In this document: in pieces, positions 1 through 4,874 of the stretch
Layout: the number at the start of each line of letters is the position of its first letter
Numbering within the stretch: the stretch's first letter is position 1
Origin: Deltaproteobacteria bacterium
GTDB taxonomy: Bacteria > Myxococcota_A > UBA9160 > JAFDET01
Assembly (NCBI GenBank): GCA_019310195.1
Contig: JAFDET010000257.1
Location: 1 to 5,173 of the forward strand
Length of the DNA: 5,173 nucleotides
Direction: 5' to 3'
Program-made: the position numbers and the translations under genes
Notes under the pieces: generated by a model
The model's input: only the letters and a program-made list of their open reading frames with translations
Database searches by the model: none
Told to the model about the DNA's origin: nothing

Positions 1-219
1 GGCGTGCTGATCGCCGGCTCCGTGAGCGTGAGCTTCACCCAGACCGTGCCGATGATGAGCTTCCTGGTGCTGGCCACCATCGTGCTGCTGGTCTTCATGC
101 GCCGCGACATGGAGTTGAACCACCGTGAGGCCAGCTTCATGCTGCTGCTCTACCTGGCCTTCGGCCTGTGGATGGCGACCGAGGCCTTCGGCATCACCAG
201 CGTCCTCGGGCTGCCCTAG
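1..219 (+). CDS. Na+/Ca2+ exchanger-type (CaCA family) membrane protein, C-terminal end
   Basis: Only the last 72 codons are present; the gene begins before the window and is open at base 1 in frame 1. The visible part holds two hydrophobic spans, about residues 15-33 (from VPMMSF to LLVFM) and 46-63 (from MLLLYLAF onward). They are separated by a short charged loop, RRDMELNHREA, whose HREA followed by an LLLYLAF helix resembles the xxREGxxLLxLY pattern at the end of YrbG-like sodium/calcium exchangers. Proteins of this family use a sodium or proton gradient to export Ca2+ across the inner membrane, with two inverted repeats of about five helices each. The acidic ion-binding motifs would lie upstream and cannot be seen, so the family call rests on the C-terminal pattern only. 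The gene ends with two TAG codons in a row (217-222) and converges on the ABC operon. Confidence 0.66.
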   Translation, partial: GVLIAGSVSVSFTQTVPMMSFLVLATIVLLVFMRRDMELNHREASFMLLLYLAFGLWMATEAFGITSVLGLP

Positions 220-220
220 T

Positions 221-241
221 AGAGTCCATCTCGCGGACTCT
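221..241 (+). terminator. Hairpin just after the exchanger stop, possible terminator
   Basis: AGAGTCC (221-227) and GGACTCT (235-241) form a perfect 7-bp stem with a 7-nt loop, starting inside the second stop codon. No T-run follows, so it is not a standard intrinsic terminator; it may be a processing or 3'-protecting hairpin. An overlapping alternative stem, TCTCGCG (229-235) with CGCGAGA (247-253), cannot form at the same time. Confidence 0.4.
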
Positions 242-292
242 CCCGTCGCGAGAGGCGGATCTTCGGCCTGCCGGCTGCGTTGCGCTCACTGC

Positions 293-306
293 GCCGTAGC
301 TACGGC
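293..306. repeat. Perfect 14-bp palindrome in a repeat-like intergenic block
   Basis: GCCGTAGCTACGGC is fully self-complementary. It sits in the middle of a GC-rich block (about 247-345) that codes for nothing recognisable and lies between two convergent genes. This is a typical position for REP-like extragenic elements, but only one copy is in the window, so its repeat status is inferred. Confidence 0.35.
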
Positions 307-381
307 TATGGCTCGGTCGCGCGTGCCTTGCCAGCGGACCGGATCACCACCTCTCGCTCGGGCCGGGCGCAGAAGAGCCCA

Positions 382-401
382 GCGCGGTCGCGGCTCCGCG
401 C
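382..401 (-). terminator. GC-rich hairpin after the ABC operon, weak terminator candidate
   Basis: On the minus strand, GCGCGG (401-396) pairs with CCGCGC (387-382) around an 8-nt loop, starting 6 nt after the original stop of permease 2 (408-410). The following bases contain only short T stretches, so intrinsic termination is uncertain. With the frameshift in permease 2, ribosomes would translate through this hairpin as far as the stop at 286-288. Confidence 0.3.
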
Positions 402-407
402 CGGCGC

Positions 408-1623
408 CTAGGTCTCCGCACGCAGCGCGGCCGACACGTCCATCCTGCGGACCTGGAGCGCCGGCAGCAGGGCTGCAACCAGCGCCACCGCCAGCACCGC
501 GGCGAAGGTGACGGCCACGCCCACGGCCGAGAGGATCGGGCGCGGGAAGACGCTCGGATCCGTGATGGCGCCCAGCGCCCAGCAGAGTGCGACGCCCAGC
601 AGCGCTCCGAGCCCCGCCGTGGAGCCGGAGACCAACAGCGACTCCACGATGGTCTGCGCCGATCTCCACGGTGCGCTCCGCCAGGGTGGCCAGGTGCACG
701 TTGGCGATCCCCACGCCGCCGATCAGCAGCGTCACGGTGCCCGCCACGCCGATGAAGATCATGAAGCCGGCGTAGAAGAGATCCACCAGGCCGAGTAGCT
801 CGTAGCTCGAGAAGCGCTTGATGGCGTCGGCGTCGTCGGGGTGGAAGCCGGCGCGGGGGCCCCACACCCGCAGCACGGCTCGCGCCGCATCGTCGGCACT
901 TCCTCCGCGCCGCGGGAAGAGCAGGAAGAAGTTGGCCGCCTGCGGGTCGTAGCCCAGGCGCTCCTCGGCGCTGGCCGCGGGAATCACCAGCATGCGGTTG
1001 TCCGGGCGGTGGGTGTTGAAGTACTGCCGGCCCTTGCGCTTCGGCACGCCGATCACCTGGAACGGCTTGCCGCTCACGCGGAGCGTGCGGCCCAGCGCAG
1101 CCTGCGGCGAGCCGAAGAGTTGCTCGGCCGCCTCGGGCCCCAGCACCGCGACCGCTGCGCCGCGCTCCGCCTCCACGGCGTCGAAGCCGCGCCCGTGCTC
1201 GATCTCGAACTTGCGCAAGGCCAGGAAGCGCTCGTCGCACGCGGACAGGTCCAGCCGTCGGATCTGCCCCACGTCCGACTCCACCAGCAGTCGCTCCCGG
1301 CTGTTGTGGCAGGCCAGCAGCGCGCGCACGGACTCCCCGCCGTCGCGCTCGGCGGCGGCGGCATCGTCGCGCGAGATGCGGACCTGCACGCCCTTGCGAT
1401 GTCCCGGAAATCCCGATGATGTGGTAGCGGGGAAGAGCATCACGAAGCCCTCGCCGAAGCGCCCCAGCTCGACGCGCATGAACTCGCGGAAGCCGGTCCC
1501 CCAGCCCAGCAGCACCACGATCGCCGCGGCGCCCCACAGCACGCCCATGCTGGAGGCGAAGACGCGCCGCGGATGGTCGGCGACCGACTCGTACGCCTGG
1601 CGTAACGACTCGCGCCAGTCCAT
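408..1623 (-). pseudogene. ABC transporter permease 2 (MacB/FtsX type), frameshifted by a short internal deletion
   Basis: This was an inner-membrane permease with the MacB fold. Residues 1-322, from ATG at 1623, hold an N-terminal cytoplasmic helix, TM1 (about 21-41), a periplasmic MacB_PCD-like domain (about 45-280, including AVLGPEAAEQLFG) and TM2 (about 283-309, GGVGIANV) leading to AERTVEIG. There the frame breaks (658-660). The rest of the family fold lies one frame over at 659-411: QTIVESLL, TM3, TM4 and the typical ending RRMDVSAALRAET, then TAG at 408-410. Compared with permease 1, the 13 residues of the coupling segment (MRRACGARRSDLM there) are missing, so about 41 nt are gone. The repaired protein would be about 418 aa, the same as permease 1. 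As it stands, translation continues out of frame to TGA at 286-288 and gives a 445-aa protein with about 123 unrelated residues. The start overlaps the permease 1 stop by one base (TGATG). Whether the lesion is real or an assembly error cannot be told here. Confidence 0.85.
657..660 (-). other. Deletion junction in permease 2
   Basis: The minus strand reads GAGATCGGCGCAGACC across the junction. EIG is read up to 658 in the first frame, and AQTIVE starts at 659 in the second. The bases shared by both sides (GGC) fit loss of DNA between two short GGC repeats, for example a glycine codon GGC and a CTGGCG further on. The deleted length of 41 nt is inferred from alignment by eye with permease 1, assuming no other indel in this conserved stretch. 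Confidence 0.75.
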
Positions 1624-2879
1624 CAGTGCGCCCTCAGGGCAGCGGAGGGATCCACCCGGGCCGCCAACCGCGCCGGCACCACGCCGGCGGCCAGCCCCAC
1701 TCCGACCAGCACGCAGAAGGTCGTGACGAGGACGCTGCCCTGGAGCACGGGCTGCGGGAAGCCGCCCAAGGGCAGTGCTCGGACGGCTGCAACGATGGCG
1801 ACGCCTGCGGCGACGCCCAGGCTTCCGCCCGCGCCCACGACGACCAGCGTCTCCACCAGAAGCTGGAGCATCAGATCGCTGCGCCGCGCCCCGCAGGCCC
1901 GGCGCATGGCCAGCTCGCGGCGCCGCTCGTTGACCAGCGCGATCATCAGGTTGCCGACGCCCACGGCGGCCATGGCCAGGGTGACGGTGCCGATGAAGCC
2001 CAGCAGGAGCTGAAGTCCCACGCCGAGCAGCAGCGTCGGGCCCATGATGTCCTGCACCGGGTAGAACGCGATGCCGTCCTGCTCTGCGTCGGGCAGGTGG
2101 TGTTGCGGCCACAGGACCGAGCGCGCCTCGGCGATCAGCTCCGGTGTCTCGTCCAGGCGGTGGGGCTCGGCCAGGAACTGGTCGATGCGGCGGCCGTGCC
2201 CCAACAGGCGTCGGCCCGCGGCCAGGGGCACGAAGAGGGTGCGGTCGTGAAGGTCCATGTTCGTCATGAGCTGGAAGCCCTTCTCCTCCAGGATCCCCAC
2301 CACCTCGAAGGGCACGCCCTCGATCTGGATGGCGCGCCCCAGCGGGTCCCGGTCGCCGAAGAAGATCTCCACCAGCCCCGCGCCCAGCACGGCCACCCGG
2401 CGGCTCTGCGTCTCGTCGGCGGCGTCGTAGAAGCGGCCGCGCGCCACGTGGTGGTTGCGGATGCGTGCGATGCCGGGGCTGGCCAGGGCCAGGACGGTGG
2501 CCCGGGTCCGATGCGGCGTTTCGGCCACCACCATGCGTTCCGACTCCCCCGCGACCGCCACGGCCGAGGGCAGCCCGGCCTCCAGCCGCTCCAGGTCCTC
2601 GGTGGTGAACTGGATGCGGCGGCCGACCCGGGCACCGCCGGCTTCGGCACTGGTGAAGCTGGCTGCGATCTCGGTGAAGCGATCCCCGGTCTTCTCGATG
2701 CCCAGGTCCAGGAACTCGTTGAAGCCGGAGCCCAGCGCCAGCAGCATCACCACGGCCGCTGCGCCCCAGACGATGCCCAGGAGTGTCAGGGCCTGCGCGC
2801 GCCAGCCGGCGCGCAGCTGGGCGAAGGCGTCGCCGCCCAGCGGAGCCAGCTGACCCAGGATGCGCCGCAGGCTAGACAT
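1623..2879 (-). CDS. ABC transporter permease 1 (MacB/FtsX type)
   Basis: The 418-aa protein has the four-helix MacB-type plan. An N-terminal amphipathic stretch is followed by TM1 (about 29-50, LTLLGIVWGAAAVVMLLALG) and a periplasmic MacB_PCD-like domain (about 52-280, with VAVLGAGLVEIFFG and a VPFEVVGILEEKG strand). TM2 is at about 283-315, the coupling segment NERRRELAMRRACGARRSD at 317-335, TM3 at about 340-367, TM4 at about 382-404, and the family ending is DPSAALRAH. Such permeases do not form a classical pore; they pass ATPase movements to the periplasm through a long stalk and work with an adaptor of the HlyD/MacA type. Family members export macrolides, peptides, lipoproteins or other envelope substrates; the substrate here cannot be read from the sequence. 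The ATG overlaps the end of the ATPase gene by 8 nt and has no good Shine-Dalgarno sequence. A 10-bp hairpin covers it, which suggests translational coupling. It pairs naturally with permease 2 as a heterodimer, or works alone if permease 2 is dead. Confidence 0.92.
   Translation of the reverse strand: MSSLRRILGQLAPLGGDAFAQLRAGWRAQALTLLGIVWGAAAVVMLLALGSGFNEFLDLGIEKTGDRFTEIAASFTSAEAGGARVGRRIQFTTEDLERLEAGLPSAVAVAGESERMVVAETPHRTRATVLALASPGIARIRNHHVARGRFYDAADETQSRRVAVLGAGLVEIFFGDRDPLGRAIQIEGVPFEVVGILEEKGFQLMTNMDLHDRTLFVPLAAGRRLLGHGRRIDQFLAEPHRLDETPELIAEARSVLWPQHHLPDAEQDGIAFYPVQDIMGPTLLLGVGLQLLLGFIGTVTLAMAAVGVGNLMIALVNERRRELAMRRACGARRSDLMLQLLVETLVVVGAGGSLGVAAGVAIVAAVRALPLGGFPQPVLQGSVLVTTFCVLVGVGLAAGVVPARLAARVDPSAALRAH
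1631..1635 (-). promoter_or_regulatory. Ribosome binding site of permease 2
   Basis: GAGGG on the minus strand lies 7 nt before the ATG at 1623, inside the end of permease 1, and fixes that start. It forms part of a tiny GCCC-TGA-GGGC hairpin (1640-1630). The stop of permease 1 and this start share one base (TGATG), which favours re-initiation by the same ribosome. Confidence 0.6.
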
Positions 2880-3549
2880 CCGCGACGATTCCGCCGTCGC
2901 GGATCCGCACCACGCGCCCGGCGGCCGCCGCCACGTCCTCGTTGTGGGTCACGCAGATCAGCGTGCGTCCGTCCCGGTGCAACGCGCGCAGCAGGTCCAG
3001 GATCTCGGCGCCGGTGCGCTGGTCGAGATTTCCGGTGGGCTCGTCGGCCAGGATCACCCGCGGCTCGTTGACCAGGGCGCGTGCGATGGCCACGCGCTGC
3101 CGTTCGCCCCCCGAGAGCTGCGCGGGCCGGTGATCCAGACGGTGCCCCAGGCCCACGCGCTCCAGCATCCGGCGCGCACGCGCCTCGCGCTCGCCGCGCG
3201 GGAGCCCGGCGTAGAGCAGGGGCAGGGCGGCGTTGCGCAGCGCGGACATGCGCGGCATCAGGTTGAAGGTCTGGAACACGAAGCCCATGCGCGCCGCGCG
3301 CAGGTCGGCCAGGGCGTCGTCGTCCAGCCGGTGTACGGGCTCTCCATCCAGGTGGTAGCTGCCCCGGGTGGGCCGCGAGAGGGCGCCCAGGATCTCCAGG
3401 CAGGTGGTCTTGCCCGAGCCGGACGGCCCCATCAAGGCGACGAACTCGCCCTCGCACACGTCGAGATCGATTCCGTGCAGGATCTCCTCGTCGCGGTCGC
3501 CCATGCGGAAGCACTTGGCCACGTCTCGCAGCTGAAGGAGCGCCCCCAC
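2872..3549 (-). CDS. ABC transporter ATP-binding protein (MacB/LolD type)
   Basis: The 225-aa stand-alone nucleotide-binding subunit drives the two permeases by ATP binding and hydrolysis on the cytoplasmic face. All catalytic motifs are intact: Walker A GPSGSGKTT (41-49), Q-loop glutamine 93 in VFQTFNLMP, signature LSGGERQR (145-152), Walker B VILADEPTG (165-173) with the catalytic Glu, D-loop NLD (174-176) and H-loop His202 in VTHN. The FNLMP after the Q-loop and ADEPTGNLD are typical of the MacB/LolD/FtsE group. The length is normal for a single domain without fusion. The start is GTG at 3549, 8 nt after the adaptor stop. No clear Shine-Dalgarno precedes it, and the GTG lies in the loop of a hairpin (3538-3559); the next in-frame ATG (codon 17) would cut the first beta-strand, so GTG is preferred. 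The gene ends in TAG inside the first codons of permease 1. Confidence 0.95.
   Translation of the reverse strand: MGALLQLRDVAKCFRMGDRDEEILHGIDLDVCEGEFVALMGPSGSGKTTCLEILGALSRPTRGSYHLDGEPVHRLDDDALADLRAARMGFVFQTFNLMPRMSALRNAALPLLYAGLPRGEREARARRMLERVGLGHRLDHRPAQLSGGERQRVAIARALVNEPRVILADEPTGNLDQRTGAEILDLLRALHRDGRTLICVTHNEDVAAAAGRVVRIRDGGIVADV
2878..2904 (-). promoter_or_regulatory. Perfect 10-bp inverted repeat over the start of permease 1
   Basis: ATCCGCGACG and CGTCGCGGAT are perfect complements separated by 7 nt. In the mRNA (minus strand) the hairpin spans the last codons of the ATPase (RIRDGGIVAD), and its 3' arm ends with the A and U of the permease 1 AUG (2879-2877). The loop, GCGGAAT, holds the only purine-rich stretch near that start. 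The start would be hidden unless a ribosome finishing the ATPase opens the stem. Confidence 0.6.
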
Positions 3550-3559
3550 GACGGGGCTC
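3538..3559 (-). promoter_or_regulatory. Hairpin holding the GTG start of the ATPase in its loop
   Basis: On the minus strand GAGCCCC (3559-3553), which overlaps the adaptor stop, pairs with GGG and GCTC (3545-3543 and 3541-3538), with one bulged base at 3542. The 7-nt loop contains the GTG at 3549-3547. The stem is short and GC-rich and could be chance; it resembles the arrangement at the next gene junction. Confidence 0.3.
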
Positions 3560-4724
3560 AGCGCTCGGCCCGGACCAGGAGGACGTCCCCCTCAGCCACG
3601 CCGTTGGCGACGACGGTCTGGAAGCCGTCGCTGTACACCTCGTGGATGCCCACCAACTCGAACCCCTCGCGGCCGTCCGCCTGGGCGAGGCGAACCCGCG
3701 GGCCGGCGTCGGTGCGGAGGATCGCCGCGTTGGGAACCAGCAGCGCGTCCGCGTGGTGGGCCACGGCGATGCGCGCGTCGGCGGACATGCCCACCCGGAC
3801 GCGCCCGTCGGGGTCGATCTCGATCTCGACTTCGAAGCTCGACATGCTGCCGTCGCTCTCCCCGGACGCGGAGATCCTGCGCACGCGCCCGTCGAAGGTC
3901 TCGCCGGGGAAGGCGTCGATGCGCACGGCGGCCCGCTGGCCCACGCGCACGCGCGCCACCTCGTTCTCGTCCACCTCGGCCGTCATGTGGATGCGCCGAT
4001 CGTCGGCCAGTTCCGCCACGACGGTTCCGCCGTTCTGGATGTCGGCCACGGCAGTGCCCACCTCCACCGGCCGCGACACCAGCACGCCGTCCACCGGCGA
4101 GCGGATCACGGTCAGCTCCAGGTCGCGCTCGGCGCGACGCAGGGCGTTGCGCGCCTGGTCCGCCGCTGCGCGTCGCGCCGCCGTCTCGGCCTTGGCGTCG
4201 GTGAGGGCGATCTCCGCCAGGCGCACGACGTGACGCAGGTCCTCCAGCCGCTCCGCCGACAAGATGTCCTCCTTGCGCAGGCGCTCGCCCCGGGTCTGAT
4301 TGCGGCGCGCCTTGTCCAGCTCGGCCGAGGCGCGCCCCACCAGGTCGAAGCGGGCGCGGGCCTCGCGCTCGGCCAGCTGGGCGCGCAGCTGTGCCGCGCG
4401 GTCCTCGAGCCGGTCGCGCTGCAGCTCCACCAGGGGCTGGTCGCGCTCGACCCGCTGTCCCTCGTCCACCAGGACCCGCGCCACCATGCCCGGAATCTCC
4501 GACTGCACCACCACCCGTGCGAAGGGCTCCAGGGTGCCGGTGGCCACCACCTTCTCGTCCAGGGGGCCTCGCGTGACGGTCTCGCTGCGGAAGCCGGCGG
4601 AGTCCCCCGAGTCGTCCCCGCGCAGGTCCCAGGTGAGCCCCAGGTACACGAGAGCCAGGAAGGCCCCCAGTGCCAGGACGACGATCAACCCGTTGAGAAA
4701 TCTACGCGGCATGCTCTGGGACAT
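3558..4724 (-). CDS. HlyD/MacA-type periplasmic adaptor (membrane fusion protein)
   Basis: The 388-aa adaptor would link the inner-membrane permeases to an outer-membrane channel. In order it shows: a short basic N-terminus and one membrane anchor (about 11-30, NGLIVVLALGAFLALVYLGL) with no lipobox Cys; a first lipoyl half (about 70-102, VVVQSEIPGMVARVLVDEGQ); an alpha-hairpin coiled coil rich in Ala, Arg and Glu (about 103-205); a second lipoyl half (about 206-240, VIRSPVDGVLVSRPVEVG); a beta-barrel (about 243-320, VDENEVARVRVGQRAAVRID and RVGMSADARIAV); and a membrane-proximal domain (about 325-388, LLVPNAAILRT up to EGDVLLVRAER). The length is normal for MacA-like proteins. It is the first gene of the operon. 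ATG at 4724 is used; a second ATG (codon 5) is also possible, and neither has a good Shine-Dalgarno. The stop TGA is 8 nt before the ATPase GTG. No TolC-like partner gene is in the window, so a housekeeping channel is likely used. Confidence 0.92.
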   Translation of the reverse strand: MSQSMPRRFLNGLIVVLALGAFLALVYLGLTWDLRGDDSGDSAGFRSETVTRGPLDEKVVATGTLEPFARVVVQSEIPGMVARVLVDEGQRVERDQPLVELQRDRLEDRAAQLRAQLAEREARARFDLVGRASAELDKARRNQTRGERLRKEDILSAERLEDLRHVVRLAEIALTDAKAETAARRAAADQARNALRRAERDLELTVIRSPVDGVLVSRPVEVGTAVADIQNGGTVVAELADDRRIHMTAEVDENEVARVRVGQRAAVRIDAFPGETFDGRVRRISASGESDGSMSSFEVEIEIDPDGRVRVGMSADARIAVAHHADALLVPNAAILRTDAGPRVRLAQADGREGFELVGIHEVYSDGFQTVVANGVAEGDVLLVRAER

Positions 4725-4740
4725 TGCAAGGCGCTTGCCA
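4724..4740. promoter_or_regulatory. LacI-type operator-like dyad at the adaptor start
   Basis: TTGCAAGGCGCTTGCCA contains the perfect dyad GCAAG-GCG-CTTGC (4726-4738) and looks like the TTGCAA-centre-TTGCAA sites bound by many LacI-family repressors, with one extra central base. It touches the adaptor ATG and contains the TTGCCA that could be the -35 box of the divergent gene. No regulator gene is in the window, so the role is inferred. Confidence 0.25.
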
Positions 4741-4764
4741 GCGCTGAGGCGCCCGGAGAATGCT
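4735..4764 (+). promoter_or_regulatory. Weak sigma70-like promoter candidate for the methyltransferase gene
   Basis: TTGCCA (4735-4740, five of six consensus bases) and AATGCT (4759-4764, three of six) are 18 bp apart. Transcription would begin near 4771, just before the structured leader. The -10 box is poor, so this is tentative. No comparable promoter was found for the adaptor operon on the other strand. Confidence 0.25.
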
Positions 4765-4775
4765 CTCCAGCGCTG
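4738..4775. repeat. Two copies of CCAGCGCTG, 29 bp apart
   Basis: CCAGCGCTG occurs at 4738-4746 and 4767-4775. Its core CAGCGCTG is an 8-bp palindrome. The spacing is close to three helical turns, so one protein dimer of dimers could bind both from the same side. The copies overlap the candidate -35 box and the predicted transcription start, a good place for a repressor. Confidence 0.3.
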
Positions 4776-4786
4776 CGGGGCGGCTC

Positions 4787-4834
4787 AGCCGCAGGAAGTG
4801 GACTGCACCGCGCTGCAGTCGGCTGGCTGCGGTT
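4787..4834 (+). promoter_or_regulatory. Extended two-stem hairpin in the methyltransferase leader
   Basis: An outer stem of AGCCGCAG (4787-4794) with CTGCGGTT (4827-4834, one G-U pair) encloses a symmetric 6 x 6 internal loop (GAAGTG at 4795-4800, GGCTGG at 4821-4826). Inside is a perfect 7-bp stem, GACTGCA (4801-4807) with TGCAGTC (4814-4820), and a 6-nt loop. CCGCAG can instead pair with an identical upstream CTGCGG at 4773-4778. I do not recognise a known SAM, SAH, B12 or THF riboswitch consensus. As DNA, the inner dyad could equally be an operator. Confidence 0.4.
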
Positions 4835-4836
4835 GC

Positions 4837-4869
4837 GGAGGTACTCTCCTGGTCGGACGACCCAGGAGG
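4837..4869 (+). promoter_or_regulatory. Shine-Dalgarno-sequestering hairpin with alternative pairing
   Basis: CTCCTGGTC (4846-4854) pairs with GACC (4859-4862) and AGGAG (4864-4868), a 9-bp stem with one bulged C (4863) and a GGAC tetraloop. It takes up five of the six bases of the AGGAGG at 4864-4869. The anti-Shine-Dalgarno CTCC (4846-4849) can instead pair with GGAG at 4837-4840 (5-nt loop), which would free the ribosome binding site. This is the logic of a translational on/off switch. Confidence 0.5.
4864..4869 (+). promoter_or_regulatory. Strong Shine-Dalgarno of the methyltransferase gene
   Basis: AGGAGG lies 5 nt before the ATG at 4875 and fixes this start, which also agrees with the family N-terminus. 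Confidence 0.8.
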
Positions 4870-4874
4870 ACTCC

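Noticed and set aside
640..670. Programmed ribosomal frameshift in permease 2
   Set aside because: No slippery heptamer is present, and about 13 conserved residues are missing at the break. Frameshifting would not restore them, so a deletion explains it better.
286..2112. A 608-residue minus-strand open frame through permease 2
   Set aside because: Only the part from 1623 to 658 is real permease; the part before 1623 overlaps permease 1 in another frame, and the part after 658 is the out-of-frame tail.
1626..3071. Long plus-strand open frames opposite the ABC operon (also 2860-4233 and 3642-5051)
   Set aside because: They are antisense to genes with intact family motifs, have low-complexity Arg/Ala/His/Gln-rich translations, and arise from high GC with few stop codons.
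4773..4874. Known SAM, SAH, cobalamin or THF riboswitch
   Set aside because: The conserved core sequences I know for these classes are not seen; only generic stems are present.
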